This document shows positions 12,742-25,634 of a DNA stretch of 64,000 bases, piece by piece (position 1 is the first letter of the stretch; each line of letters opens with the position of its first letter). The DNA is from Trametes villosa (lineage: Eukaryota > Basidiomycota > Agaricomycetes > Polyporales > Polyporaceae): assembly GCA_002964805.2 (NCBI GenBank), contig PUDQ02000001.1, forward strand, positions 9,685,169 through 9,749,168, in the 5' to 3' direction. Position numbers and translations under genes: made by a program. The notes below the pieces were generated by a model, which was not told the DNA's origin, made no database searches, and saw only the letters and a list, made by a program, of their open reading frames with translations.

Positions 12742-14390
12742 ATGTATGCGGCGCCTGACCTGTGCCCAGCACTCAACCTAGACGTGCTGCTGAACGTCAT
12801 GTCCTTTTCGGACAAGCTCACCATATCCCGGATGATGCGCGCATCCCGCGACCTCTACTCCGGAGGCCCCCGGTTTCTCCTCCAAGACGACGTGGTGCTA
12901 AGGCGAGAGGAGAGCGTCCTCTCCTTTGTGGCCTTCATGCGCGCGGAGCATCCACATCGCCACCACTACCTCACGGGCCTGGAGATCTCGACTGGCCTGC
13001 TCTCAGAAGCGGAAGCCGATGGCTTGGAGAAGTTCCTCATCGAGTGCGAGTCGCACCTGCAGATCCGGAAGCTCTTTATCGACCGGGCGGAGGAGTTCTT
13101 CGAGTCTAGCTCCGGGCTCACGGGCGCGTTCGCCTTGCTTCGACACATCAAGCACCTGAAGGTGACGGAGATTGGAAAGCGAACGAACGTCTTCCTCATG
13201 TTCCTGCGATCGCACCTGGAGACGGCGAACCTCTCGATGATTCCCCTCCCCTTCGACGACGATCGGAGCCTTGCCAGCGACGAGGAGGACCGCGAGGACG
13301 ACGACCAGGACTACGGCAACCCCATCCTGCAACTCCGCAATTCCCAACAGACCCTCCGGTCACTGTCCGTGAGCCACTGCGATTCCTACAGCGAAGAACG
13401 CGACAACGTGTACGACGAGGTCTACCCGAATCTCACCGAACTTACGCTGCACGCGAACGAAATCCCCGCGACGGCGTGCTACGTGCGAGCGTTCCCGAAC
13501 GTGCGGATCCTCACGCTCGAGTGCGACCCGCGCGAGTTCGAGGAGGTCGGGACGGCGTTCAACGACTTCTACGTGCTCCGGGTTCTGAACAAGGTGCAGA
13601 CGGCCCAGCAGGGGAAGTGGTCCGCGCTCCACGCCGTGCGCGGCACGCTCATCGACCACTTCTTGCTCGGGCTCATGTGCCCCGTGGAGTGGATGTACAT
13701 CAGCGGGGCGTACATGGACAAGCGGATGCTGCGCTCGGTGCTTGGAGCCACGCGCCCGAAGTATCTAAACTTCCAGGGCTTCGACGTGGACTTGTTCTAT
13801 GGCGGCGAGTTCACGCGGCTTATGCGCTGGCACTTCACGAACTCCGTGCGCTCTTTCGAGATCACCCTCTTCTTCGGGGGCATGATCCCGCCGGCACACG
13901 CCGACGTGCCGAAAGCCCTGGTGCGTATATCCCATAACGCTCCCTCATGACTCCGCCGTGGCTTACGGGCTTGCAGGACGCGCTCATCGCAGGCCTTAGC
14001 AAGATGTTGTCTCTCCGCTCCTTCGGGCTGACCTTCTGCTGCTCTGGGCTCTACCGAGGCCTGGAGGAGCTACTCGAGAACGTCGACCTAAGCCGTCCGC
14101 CGATGAAGCTCTACCTCGCGGAGGAGTACCTGCGCGACCTCGACCTCGGCGCGCTCGCATGCCGAATAAGGGACGCGGTGCCGACACTGGAAACCGTCGC
14201 CGTCTCGCTCATCGGGCTGCGCGCGCGCGCGAATGCGTCAGCAGCAGTTGGAGAGGACGTCCATTATGAGGAGGGCGCGGTGGAGAGGATGCCGCTGGCG
14301 CACGCGGCGCAGATCACCAAGTTTGTACCGCCGAAGTCCGGCGAATCTAACTTAAGGATATTGAGGGGTATGCAACCCTTGCGCCTGTAG
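12742..14390 (+). CDS. F-box/LRR-like protein, paralogue B
   Basis: Exons 12742-13920 and 13977-14390 give 530 residues. The protein aligns along its whole length with paralogue A: LNLDVLLNVMSFSDKLTISR against LNRDILLNIMSVSDKRTVSR, ILQLRNSQQTLRSL against ILQLRNSQSTLRSL, and AEEYLRDLDLGALACRI against AEEYLRDLDLRALARRI. It also shares the phase-0 intron. The first ~45 residues resemble a degenerate F-box and the rest irregular leucine-rich repeats, so an SCF adaptor role is inferred. An acidic insert (SDEEDREDDDQD, around residues 180-195) is absent from A. B is on the opposite strand to A, so the pair forms a diverged inverted duplication around GH3 and GH92. Confidence 0.78.
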
Positions 14391-15111
14391 TCAATAACAG
14401 CTTCTGTATACTATTCCCTCTTACTATGTTATTAGCTGTACCTGTCTACTTGTTACGCACCGTCGCGAATCAGCGCCCACTTCGCATTCAGGGTGTCGCG
14501 AGGAGGTGCAGCCACATTGGCCGCGGGGATCACGTGCCTGGTACAATTCCGTCGCGTCGCGACGCGTTCTTTCTCTCCTCGCTACCATCGACTGCTCATT
14601 CGCGTACTGCCTATTCTGCGCTGGTATTTATTCTCTACCCGCTCTATGTCAAACCCTTGACAAATACGAAATCCACTATGATGAGAGAACCGCCGTCATA
14701 GCTCAATCCTGCAGAAGGGCCATGGCTTCACACGCTGGGGCTTCATCGCAGACTCGCTGTCTTCTCTCTCACAATACCACGCTCTCACAATTCAGGATGC
14801 CTGAATTGTCAAGAACCGGTAGCGCCAACACGTGTGGAGTAGATCGCAACCGCATCGGGTGAGTTGATAACATCAGTCCTCAGGCGCAGTAAGTTCAACG
14901 CAAAGCGGAAGGACTGACTTCGTCCATCTGACACAGTATCATCCAATACTTGTGCACGCTACAAAGCTCGCCACTCCCCCTATACAGGTGTGGCGGGTCG
15001 CCACAGCTCAGGAGAATATAAAGACAGCTGTGCAGGATTCACTGCCTCGCACCGCACTCTTCGACGTGGGAACCCTTGTACTCCGAACCCTAATACCCGC
15101 TTACCGTCCTC
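14391..15111. promoter_or_regulatory. Promoter region of the WD40 gene
   Basis: A 720-bp gap. The 3' half carries a TATA-like AATATAAAG at about 15014-15022, ~95 bp before the start at 15112. Nothing else was recognised. Confidence 0.45.
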
Positions 15112-17897
15112 ATGTCCGACAGCCAAACCACTCCTGCCCACTCTAGATCACCATCTCCCATGGGCGACGAGGCGTCTTACGACATCTATGCGCGGCAGCT
15201 GCTCCCGCGCAAACATGGGCACGCTCTCTGGCTCCCCGAGCACACGAAGCATGGCGAGGTCCAGATCGGGGACGTAGGCTACCTCATGGACGGCGGGTTC
15301 TATCGCTTGTTCAACGCCACCGAAGGCGAGGATCAAGAGTACGGCGTTCCCGACAATCACGACCCTTTCAAGATCAAAAAGTACCTCCAGAACGAGACGA
15401 AGGATGTCATCCAGGGCAGTCTAGTCAGCAAAGGCGTGCGATCGTACGAAATCAGCGGGAACGCCGAATCGTGCGTGCAGTGCTCATAGCCCTCCTGTAT
15501 GTCCCTGTCATACTCACGCCTGGTGTTCTCGTTGCCAGAGCTCTGCAGGCAGTTGGCGCTGGCCTCAAGTTCACCTGCGAACAGCAGCACGGCGCGTTCA
15601 TCGTCGCGCAGCCTTCTGCCGATCGATCTCAGCTGCATCCTAGCAAGAGCCTGGTACAATATATCCGCACACATATTGACGGCTGGTCCACCTTTGCGAG
15701 CAACGACCTTGACCTGGCCATTCGTCCTGAACAGGTCATATTCGTCTCCGGGGCAGTCAAGACTGACGACTGGGGCATCGGCGTGTTCGTCCACCATGTG
15801 TCCGGGGGCGAAGTCAGCTTCCAGGCGAACCTGGGACCGTTCGCACAGGGCCGCTTTCAGGCGTCGTTTACGAAGATGGGCGACAAGATCGCTGACTTCC
15901 GCGAGAAGCGCGTCGAGGCAAGGGTCTCTCCACCGCTCTCTGCAATTTCCGATGCGACCGGGGAGACGATGATAGGCCCGTCTTCGTCCTCGCTCTCGCT
16001 GAAGAAGACGCAGACGGGACCGAAGAAAGATCAGTGTCTCTTCCTCAACTACTACAAGATGAAGAAACGTCTCTGGATCAAAAGGGTCATCAAGGCCGCC
16101 GCCGGTCCGGACGAGCGCGAGTATGGCTCTGGGAGCGACGGCGAGGGCGACATTTCTTTTGGCAGCGAGTCTGACGACGATGTCGAGCATACCCTACCTG
16201 CGGTCAGTAGTCAGTGCAATGTTGCATGGCGTGCGCTGAACGTTTCTCTAGCCTTTCGACCCGGTGGACTACCTCCTAGACTACATATTGGACTATACCT
16301 TCGAGGTTAGCGATTTCAAGTCTCGCCCGTTGTAGCCACTCACACCCAGAGCAGGACGGAACACAGGTGGAAGCCGCTATTGCAGGGACCGACCACCTAT
16401 ATGCCCTGTTTGTGAGTACCCCGCTCCCTCCGTCGTACGGTTGCTTAGTCCGCTCACCAATTCTCAGGACGACGAATTCCCGGACGACATCCCCGCTGCG
16501 CTGCAAAAGATGAAGCCGCCAATCCTGTTTGTGGACGACGGAGGTGAGAATGATCACCTGTCATGTCGACGCTGGCTGATAGGCTTTTCAGTGGCTGCCC
16601 TCGCATGTGCGGAGTGGAGAGAGGAGTTCAGCGACGCAGAAGAGGCGGAGAGTATGTCCAGATTGAGCGAGCGTCAGGCCCTCTACTGACCTTTGTCCGA
16701 CAATCAGGAGCGCTTGAGAAACAGAAAGCTCGCGAGGGCGGCAGCCCTTCCCAGACAGGACCCACATCCCCGCAGAGGAAGAAGAACGCGGGTCCATTGC
16801 TTTCTCCCACCAACACGGAAGAGCACTCCAGCAAAGGCGGTAGGACTGGTGCTACTGGCGCTGCCTACGAGACCGTCAAGCTGGAGGATCACACCGGCGC
16901 GGTTATGTGCGTCGCTTGGTCGCCCGACGGCCGCTACATTGCCACTGGGTCTGAGGACCACACCATCTGCCTCCGCGACGGCACCTCCGGGCAGATGCTC
17001 TACCGGTTCAGCGAACACAACTACCCCATACACACGCTCGCGTTCTCGCCGGACGGACGACACCTCGCGACTGGTGACAACAACGGCACGGCACTCGTCC
17101 TGGATGTCGAGGCGCGCGCCGTCCAAGTCGTACTCGACGGGCTCACGGGCGCGGTGCAGTCCATCCAGTTCTCATCCGACGGCTCGAAGATCGTCACCTC
17201 GTCCGTCGACCAAACCGTCCGGATCTGGGACGCCGTCTCGGGCCAGGAGCTGCTTCAGAAGAAGGAGAACGAGCCGATCCTGACCGCTGCGCTCTCGCCG
17301 GATGGGAAGTGGCTCGCGTCGACGTGCCACCGGGACGCGAAGATCTGGGACGCGGGCACGGGCGAGCTCGTGCACACGCTGAAGCAGCACAAGGGGCTCA
17401 TCTGGGCGCTCGACTTCGATCCCAAGAGCCGCCGGCTCGTGACGGGCTCGGACGACGGGATGAACATCGTGTGGAAGGTCGAGGATGGCGCGGCGCTGGT
17501 GATCATCCACGAGCACCCCGCGCCGGTGTGGACGGTCGCGTTCTCGCCGGACGGGAAGCAGGTGCTGAGCGCGTCGAACGACATGACGGTGAAGCTGTGC
17601 GATTCGTTCGAGGGGAAGCTGCAGCATACGTTCGACTGCCACGACGCGCTCGCGCACTCGGCGGTGTTCTCGCCGGATGGGCGATTTGTCGCGTCGACGG
17701 GGAGCGACAACGAGGTGCTGGTGTGGAACGCGCGGACGGGCAAGGCGCTACCCCCGATGCGGGGCCACGAGGATCGGGTCAACATGATTCGGTTCTCGCC
17801 GGACAGCGACAGGCTGGTCACTGGTTCGGATGACTCGTCTGTCAGACTGTGGACGCTTCTGCTGCCAGAGGATGAAGAAGACGGCGGAGAAGAGTAA
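15112..17897 (+). CDS. WD40 protein with an agaricomycete N-terminal domain
   Basis: Seven exons (15112-15470, 15539-16202, 16252-16305, 16352-16411, 16468-16543, 16592-16651, 16708-17897) join in frame to 820 residues. The N-terminal ~350 residues (YDIYARQLLPRKHGHALWLP; VQIGDVGYLMDGGFYRLFN; FDPVDYLLDYILDY) match a family I recognise from many agaricomycete genomes, of unknown function. From about residue 470 there is a run of seven or more WD40 repeats (HTGAVMCVAWSPDGRYIATG, then DQTVRIWD), ending in an acidic tail EDEEDGGEE. The WD40 part alone could have been called as a separate gene, but the short exons 3-6 link the two halves without a stop. WD40 propellers act as protein-interaction scaffolds; partners are unknown. 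Confidence 0.82.
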
Positions 17898-20800
17898 GGG
17901 GATCCAAAGGGCTCTATGATACGATTAGTAGCAAGGATTGGACACGCTTAGGGATTGGACACGCTCACTCAGATGTTGTACAGTACGCCGAGCTGTCTGG
18001 AATGCGATCTCGCTCATCGGCCATTCAAAGGCTCTACATGAAAGATACGGGGGGCGGGCGGAGTGGACTTGATCAGAGCGTCACCAGCCTGTTAGAAACT
18101 ACTCACTCCTCTCAACTGGTTGCAATACGCAACTCGTACTGTACCCGTCGCAGAGTCGGTGGCGTGCTTACAAGATTTCATGAGATGTTGGCGGTAGATG
18201 AGCACACCAAATAAACCGGCGGAAGATATCCGTTAATCATCGGCCTTAACGCGGGAAGACGGCGAACACATTTGCTTTCTTCGACATCGACAAAGAACCC
18301 TCGCGGAGAACTCGGCCGCTCGCCGTCGCAGAGCGCCTTCCCCGCAACCTGTAACCTCTTCTAATCCAACCATCCTGCGCCGATCTGTTTCGCCTTGCCC
18401 TTCTTTGCCGCCGTATGACGCTGACCGAAACCAAAGTTCGCAATGACAGCATAGCGTCCATGCCAAGCGACTGAGGCGGCTACTACACAGCATGATTGAA
18501 CCTACCGTCGACTTCAAGTACTGCAGCTCTCGGCGGCCCGCCTTGCACGGGACGCCGTCCGTTACCTGCGACGGCGGTACGTACGCCGCAGTGTTCGCAG
18601 CCGACAACGAGAGGACAGCATTGGCCCCACCGCCAATCTGTCGAGCTGGTACAGTTGGCGAATCGGGGCTGCGCGTCGGCGATATCGTAGACGAGCGGAC
18701 GTAGCTGCTACGATGGCGTCTAGGATGCCGGTGTTGGCGAGTTGGCTATACGCAGGTTTGACGGCCGGCTTGCGGGTCCACTTGCGAGCCGCTAACGGGT
18801 AAGCCGGTGTTAAAGGAGACATATCTGACGGACGTGCAGGATGGGAGCACGTACTTACTGCGAGACGGGCTTTAACGACGTCGATCTAGAGTTGAACCGG
18901 TGCTCACAGGTACGTCTGGCAGACTTCATCCTGCGGCAAGTCTGCCTGAACGATGGCAATGAAGCACATAGGCCTTCCTCCACATGCATACAGCACAGAC
19001 AAGTCCCGAATATATCCGCTGCAAGAGCCCGAAAGACACATCCAGATACGGTAAGTACGCGAAGCCCAAAGTACAACGCGCGCTGCAGCCGACATCAGCA
19101 CCCGCCCGCCCATCTTCCCGCCGGGCGCACTTCCACCTTCCACGGCCCTCGAAGAACACATGGCCGCAGCGAACTCGAAGAGATAGCGCGACGACCGCTG
19201 CAGCGGCGCCGGACCCCAGGAGGCGCCGCAGCTACCGCACCACACGGAAGACAGGATACAGAAGACAGAACGCGGAAGAGCGAGAGAACATAGATCGATC
19301 GATGGATCATCTGCAGCCTGCAGCCTGCAGCGTCCCAGCCACCACGGACGGGACCAGATGACCTCGACGCCCGCCTGCCGCAGGGAGCTCGCCGCTTGGC
19401 GCTTCCGAGGCAGGAGGGAGCCCGACCGGACGTCGCGCGCGCGCGAGAAGCACGTCCTCGAGGTGGAGGGCGTAAACACAGGAAACAAGGAACAAGGACA
19501 AGGACGCCCCCCTCCCCCGACGCGGCCGGATGCGCGGCCGCTGCAGTGCCCGGACCACATCCAGGGCGAGTGCGTGGGCGCACACGCACACCGCCCCGCG
19601 CCGCTGCGAGGTCGGAGGAAGGCGGGGCTTGCGCCTCGAGGCGGCACGGCGATACCGCCGCGCGACGACCTCTCCGCGCCGCACTCTCCCCTGGCAACCT
19701 GCGACCGCGGAAGGCGGACGTTGGTGGACAGACACGCGCCCGGGGATCTGCAGCCTGAGGCCTGAGTGCGCGGGGTCCTCGTCCGAGATGCATGGGTAGA
19801 TTCAGTAGGCGGAGGCGGCAGATATGCGTATGTCAGAGTTTCCGGCGGGTTCCCAGCACACAGGTCATAGCATACAGGCGGCTCCGAGCACCCCAAGACA
19901 AACACGAGCACAAGCCGAAGATAGACATGGAGACCGGGTGAGCAAAGGCGTGGCCAGCAAGTCCGCGGACACCGCAGGGCGGCGAGGTGCTGGCGCGCGG
20001 TGGGAGGATCGCGCGGGGCACACGGCGAGCGCTGCGGGCCGCACCAAGGCCGCGCTGCACGACGTAACCCTGCGCACGCCGCACGCCGCACGCCCGCAGG
20101 GGCTCGCAGCCGCGCGGCGGGGAGAAGGTCGGAAGGCACCGCACCGCGCGCGGGGGACGAAGCGCAGCGCACGCGTCAGTGGCACTCTCGTACTGGCACT
20201 GGCTGCGCCCGGCGTATCTCGACATTGAGATCGTGCGTGATACTGTGTCGATCGTGCAAGCACGCGCACCGAGTTGATAGCAGTCCTAGAGCTAGAGGCG
20301 GGCGGCGCACCGAGGCTAGGGGTGCAGTACCGCGTATGTAATGCAGCCAGACGGGAGGCACGGCGGGCGACGGGCGAGCGGGACGCCGCGCGGGCGTGGG
20401 TGCGCCGCGCGGAGCGGGTGGCGCGTGATTGGGGGGCTGCCTTGCCTTCGCGGCGGCCAACGCGCGCACCACGTTGGCGGGGGCCGGCGTGCGGGCTAGA
20501 AGCCTCGCCAGGGCGCGCGGCGCACCCGTGACCGCTGCGGGGGTAGCGCGACATGGATGGGGCAACGGGGCTGCCGCGAGCGGAGAGAACCCGCGCTTGC
20601 CGCTTTGGTTCGGATTCGGGTTTGAGCGCTGAGCGGTGCAGTGTGCGCCGTGCGGTGTGGCTCCGTCGTGTTTGGGTCCGGCCACGAGAGGCAGAGAAAG
20701 AGCGGGCGGCTGCTATAGCGGACGGAGATCGTGCGTCGATGGTCGATAGATGCCGGTGGACGGGTGGAATAAACCGGTGCGCGACGTCCAAGTGCAGAAC

Positions 20801-23800
20801 AAAGCCGGGCGCGCTGCCAGTGAGTGCTGGTGCTGGTGAGATCGCATCTGCGCGCGCGTCCCTGGGGTCTTGTGGGCGCACCGGCCGCGAGTGGACGGCG
20901 CGATCCTGCTGTCCGGTGTCCCGCAGCAGACTCAGAGCGTATTCGACGCCGACGCTGGCGCTGGCGCTGGGGTGCGGAGGGGGCGTGATGGTGGGGGTGC
21001 ATGCCGGCAGCACCGCTGTCATCCTCCGCATCACCGGGGTCCGGGGGAGGCGAGCGGGCAGCGGGGCCCTGACGGGCGGGCGGGAGGGGATCCATTCAGT
21101 TGCTGGACGGTGGCAGGCAGGCGGACGCAGCAGGCGCAGGACCGGCGGGAGGGCAGGCGAGATCGCAGACGTACATAGGCACAGACGCAGGCGAACGCAA
21201 AGGCACGGAGACACGAGCATCATCGGCAGCTGGGCGCAGCCCGTGCAAAGCGGAACGGCCGTCGGCGAGGGGCAATCAAGAACGGCGCCAGCGTTGCCTG
21301 AGACGCCGTGTCTGAGCTCTGTTGGGCCGTACTTACTTACAGGATACAGGACACAGGCCACGACACAGCGTTCGGCCGACAGAGCACAAAACAGAGCGGT
21401 CGCATTCGTCTGTTAGAGCACCCAGTCGTCACAGCCGCCAGAGCTCGAGCCACGCAGCACGTAGTAAATGAACGCGGGAGGCCGCCCGCGTCATGCCTCC
21501 AAGCCGAACGTGCGCGTCCCTAGTCGTCCGCCCAAGCCTGATAGTGCGCAGAGAGGCCGGGGGAAGAGGGGCCCTAGGAGCGTGCCGCAAGCGGCGCGAT
21601 GCGCTTGTGGTAGAGAGACGGGGGTGCGTACAGGGCGTGTCCGTCCGAGGTCACAGGCGTAAAAGCAAGGCCTCGCACCCGGCAGAAGTACTCGAGAACC
21701 CTGGCGGAGGTCCTTGCAGAGACGGGGCAGCCTGCGCGGCGGAGAAGCGGGGGCTCGCTGGCCATGGGCGGCCAGGAGGGAGATCGGGGGCGCAGAGCAG
21801 CGCGAGCAAGGACAGAGAAGGCGAAGCGCGAAGCCCGCCGCGAGGCTGCCCTCGGGCGCGCGTGACGCCGCGCTGAATTGCGCGGGCCCCGGACTGGGCT
21901 GCTCGCCGCTGCAGTGAGCGCTGGGTGGGCGTCGACAGCGAGGCACCGGCGCACCTGGGAGTCCGCATCGGGCGTGGGCACGGCGGGCGCCTAGGCTAGG
22001 GAGTGCGATCCCGAAGGGCAGATGGGGTCCGAGGTGCTAAGCGAGCTACCCGCGATGCTGCGCCGTGCACCGCTGCAGTGCTCGGCCGTGTGCGTGCCGC
22101 AACGGCCACGGCGGTGCTCGTCTGTCTGCCCGCCCGATCGAGGCTTGCCACTTGCCACTTGGATGCTGCCCGCCGCGGGGTCTCGGGTCTCGGTGTGTCC
22201 ATCGCCATGCGCGCTGCCGAGGTTCAGGCGGACGGGGCCCCGGATGGCACAGAGGCGGACGGGCGCTGGGAAGGCGCGGGAGCAGAGCAGGCACCTGATG
22301 GACGACGGCGATGGCGCGCGAGCCCGAGCGACGCCGCCCGGCGCGGGAGGCGTACGAAGCGGGCGCGGGCGCACGAGGGGGCGCGGCGCGCGATCAGATA
22401 GATTGTCGAAGCGGGATCCGTCTGACAGCAGAAGCGCGGGCAGCAGGAGCAGCAGCCAATGTCCGGCGGGCGAAGGGCGCGCGCGCGAAGAGGAACAAGG
22501 AGTTGCGTTGGACTGGGATGGGCTGGGGCTCGGGCGCGCGCACACACGCCGCCGGGTGCGCGCCGCTCGGGGGTCTGCGCGAGCCCGCGCCGGGATTGGG
22601 CGCGCGGTTGCTCTCCTCGCTGGGAATGGGAAGGCGGATTTGAGTTGGGATTGACCAAGCGTTCCTGCGCGAGCGGCGCGGCGAAGAAGCCCCCGTCCAG
22701 CGCGCGCCGTCCCCACGTCACCGCGCACGCCAGGCACGCCCGTCTCGCCCCAGCCCGCATCGCGCAAGCCGCCTGCCCGCACTCGCGCTCCGCTGACAGC
22801 TGCCCGCCGTCGCGACTCGCGGGGTGCGGGGAGCGCGGGCGCGGGCGCTGGGCAGCTCGGCGATCGCGTCATGGCGGCTGGATATGGGCCTCCCACCCTG
22901 AACAGCCCCAGGTCCGCGATCAGCCCTCCGGCGCGGGGGCGGGCGAAGCGACGCTCAGAAGGCAGCCCGGCATATGCTGCGGTGCCTCGTTGGCACCGCG
23001 TTGTGATGCGCAGGCCCCAGGCCGCATGTCTGCCCGCCCGGGATCGTGCGCGCGCGCCGCAGACTGCGATAGAGATACGGGCGCCGGGCGCTCGGGGAGG
23101 CTGGCGAAGCACCGCGCCGCGCGCCGCGGAGCCTCAGCCATCCCAGGCCTGCAGGCTGCGCGGCGAGGGAGCGGCGAGGGCCCCCTGGGAGCTCCCGCGC
23201 GCGCGTGCGCGCTCGGAGGCGCTGCTGCGAGGTGCGAATGCATCTGGATGCGCCGTGCGCTCAGCGCTGACATCACCGTCGTCCGCGCGACTGGCAGCGG
23301 CCGAGACCCGGGGAGGGCTCGCCGTCGCGCGGTGCCCGCCGTCGGGCCTCGGGCAAACGGAAGAGGCAGAAACACGCGCGCGGGCGCGCGGTCGCCTGAC
23401 CTGCGCGGGCCGCTGCTCGCGCCACCCCGCGCGGTGCGAGCAGCGAGCGGCGCGCAGGGCAGGGCGCAATCACGCCGTCGGCTCCCGGGCGGGTAGCGGC
23501 GCCGGGCGCGACGGCGGCGTGACCAGGGCGGGAGCCCGCGTCCGCGTCTGGGCGCGCTATGCCCGGAAAGGCGACGCCGGCGGGGCGGAGGCGGCCTCGG
23601 CGGGGACGCTGCTGCTCGTCGCGACGGGCGCGCGCACGCCGCGCGGCGCAGGGTTTCCGGGCGCGGACACGTGGGCGGGCGGCGTGGGAGGCGGCGACGC
23701 GCGCCCCGCCGGGAATTCCGTTCAGCCCGCGACATCTGCTCGCCAGCCGGGCGGCATGTGTCATCGTCCGAGACGGCGAGCGCACATCAACGGAAATAGA

Positions 23801-25634
23801 AAGGGGCGTCCGGCGCGCGCCCGCGGCGCCCGGACCCCGGCGACCCCGCCGCTCCCGCCGCCCCTTGCCTCTTCCGGACGCACGGTCCCGCCCACCGGGA
23901 GCGCGGGCCGCTCCCGGGGCTAGCTCGCGAGGGGCGCAAGGGAGGACGGGTGGGGAGGCGCCCGTGCGCCTGCGGGATTCCCTCCGCTGAGAAGACGGGC
24001 TGCGCACTGGAGGTGCGGCAGCCGCGAGGCAGGCGGCCGCGGCGCCCCCCGCGCGCGCGCGAAGCTGCCAAGCGTGTAGCACGCCCGCGGGCAGGCCCCA
24101 TGCCCCGGGCGGCGCGTGTGGGAAGGGCCGACAAGTGGCCGCGGCCGGGCGGGGGCGCGCGCCGGGCGGCGGCTCGTTATAGGTCATCTGAGAGCGGGGC
24201 ACGTCCGACGGACGCTGCGTGAGAAGGCGCCGCGCGGCGTGATCGCGCGCAAGGGATACTTAGTACCTGACGGGCGAGAACGCGCGCCCATATCGGGCGT
24301 GCGGCGGGGCTTTGGGCGGAGGAATGCCCGGCGCTTGCGAGGAGGCCGCGGGGTGCGGCTGCGGCTTCGGAGCACGCGCTGGGCGGGCGGGGGGAAGGAT
24401 AGATGCAGCGCTGAGGGTGACAGGTCGGGCGAGAAACACGCCGCATCCGCCTGGCGGTCAGACGGGAGCTACGGCAGCTGCGGGAGGGCAGAGAAGAGAG
24501 AATCGAGCGGGCCTCGAGGCAGGACGCAGCGAACCAGGAGAGCGGGCGGGCTGTGAGCCTGGGCGGCAGGCGGAGGACCGACGGCAGGAGCGCGAGGGGG
24601 AGGCGCGGGCGCTGGCGAGCTAGAGCGAGCTGGGGAAAGAGACGGGGAGGGCGACTGAATGGAGAGAAGGGCCGCAGGAGAGTTGGAAGCCGGATTTCCT
24701 CGGGGACCAAGAGGTGAGGCGGCCAATGGGCTCGCGGCGGTGGGCGAAGACGGGTGCAGGTGACGTAGGGCGCATGCGAGCGACGAGCGTTCAGGAGAGG
24801 CGTGAGGGGCGGACGAGCGGGAAGGGGGGTCCGGGACCGGAGAAAGGCTCGGGGGCGGCAGCGTGTTGGGAGGATGGGGGGAGCCAGGGCAGCGGGCGAG
24901 GTACAGGAGCCGGAGCCGCATGGATCAGACTGGCGGATCGAATTCTGGAGGGGACGGTGGGTGGAGGATGCGCACGGTGCGCGGTGGGACGGACGGGGAG
25001 AGGCAAGAGGAGAACCAGGAAGCGGCGATGGCAGGTGGTGGCGCTGAAGGGGCGGCAGCAGCGGAGGTGCTAGGGCAGATGCGCGCCTGGAGCGCAGGCC
25101 TGGCAGGCAGCTGGCGCAGGCGCAGGCGGGTGAGCTTCGACTTCTGGCTGAGAAAAGAGGATCCTTGCCGTCACCGCGTGTTTCGAAGCGCTGCAGCTGG
25201 CGGTGCGGGGGCCCCGAGCTACACCCACATCGGAGGAGTCATCGCACGCGCGGGCGTGGGCGCGCCGGGCGGCGGCGGAGGCGGAGACGGGGACGGAGGC
25301 GCGCCAGCTCGCAGACAAGGCGGCGAGCGGTGCAGGGCATTGCAGATGGAGGAGGTGAGATGAGCTGCCGCGAGACTGGTGTCGGTGTGGGCGCACACAG
25401 CACGGAGCGGTGCAGGCGACGGCGGAGGACGAGGCGAGATGAGAGAGGGAGATCGGAGAGGAGATCGCGCGCGGGTGGATTCGCGGCGCACGCGAGCGAA
25501 AGCGGGAAGCGCGGCGGGCGGGAATGCGCTCCCCGGGGTCCTGGCGGCGCGGGCGGAAGGGGCGAGGAGGGGGAGCCCCGATATGGAAGTGGGCGAGGAC
25601 CGAAAATGAAAACCGGCCTGAACGGGAAGAGCTG
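17898..25634. other. 7.7-kb gene-poor, GC-rich stretch
   Basis: No open frame here shows domain pattern, intron-joined continuity or amino-acid composition like a real protein. From about 18.9 kb the DNA is very GC-rich, so long open frames appear on both strands at once; their translations are Arg/Ala/Pro/Gly-rich strings typical of chance reading. The 3' flank of the WD40 gene has a short tandem repeat (GGATTGGACACGCT twice near 17935-17965). The stretch lies directly upstream of a putative transcription-factor gene and may hold its 5' leader or regulatory DNA; that is inference. Confidence 0.55.
24450..25634 (+). other. Purine-skewed G/A-rich upstream tract
   Basis: For over 1 kb before the start of the zinc-finger gene the plus strand is strongly G+A rich (for example GGGAGGATGGGGGGAGCC and GGAGGGGACGGTGGG), switching to C-rich just after the start codon. 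Such skew is compatible with a long 5' untranslated region or R-loop-prone DNA. No element was recognised. Confidence 0.4.

Noticed and set aside
16563..17897. WD40 repeats as a separate gene starting at a Met near 16563.
   Set aside because: The upstream short exons splice in phase into the WD40 part, and that Met frame has a different, implausible N-terminus.
18904..21361. Long minus-strand open frames (up to ~500 codons) in the GC-rich stretch.
   Set aside because: Equally long frames exist on the other strand at the same place; the products are Arg/Pro/Ala/Ser strings without domains, as expected from high GC and few stops.
22459..24202. Overlapping ~300-codon frames on both strands.
   Set aside because: Same compositional effect; no intron-joined continuity or recognisable motif.
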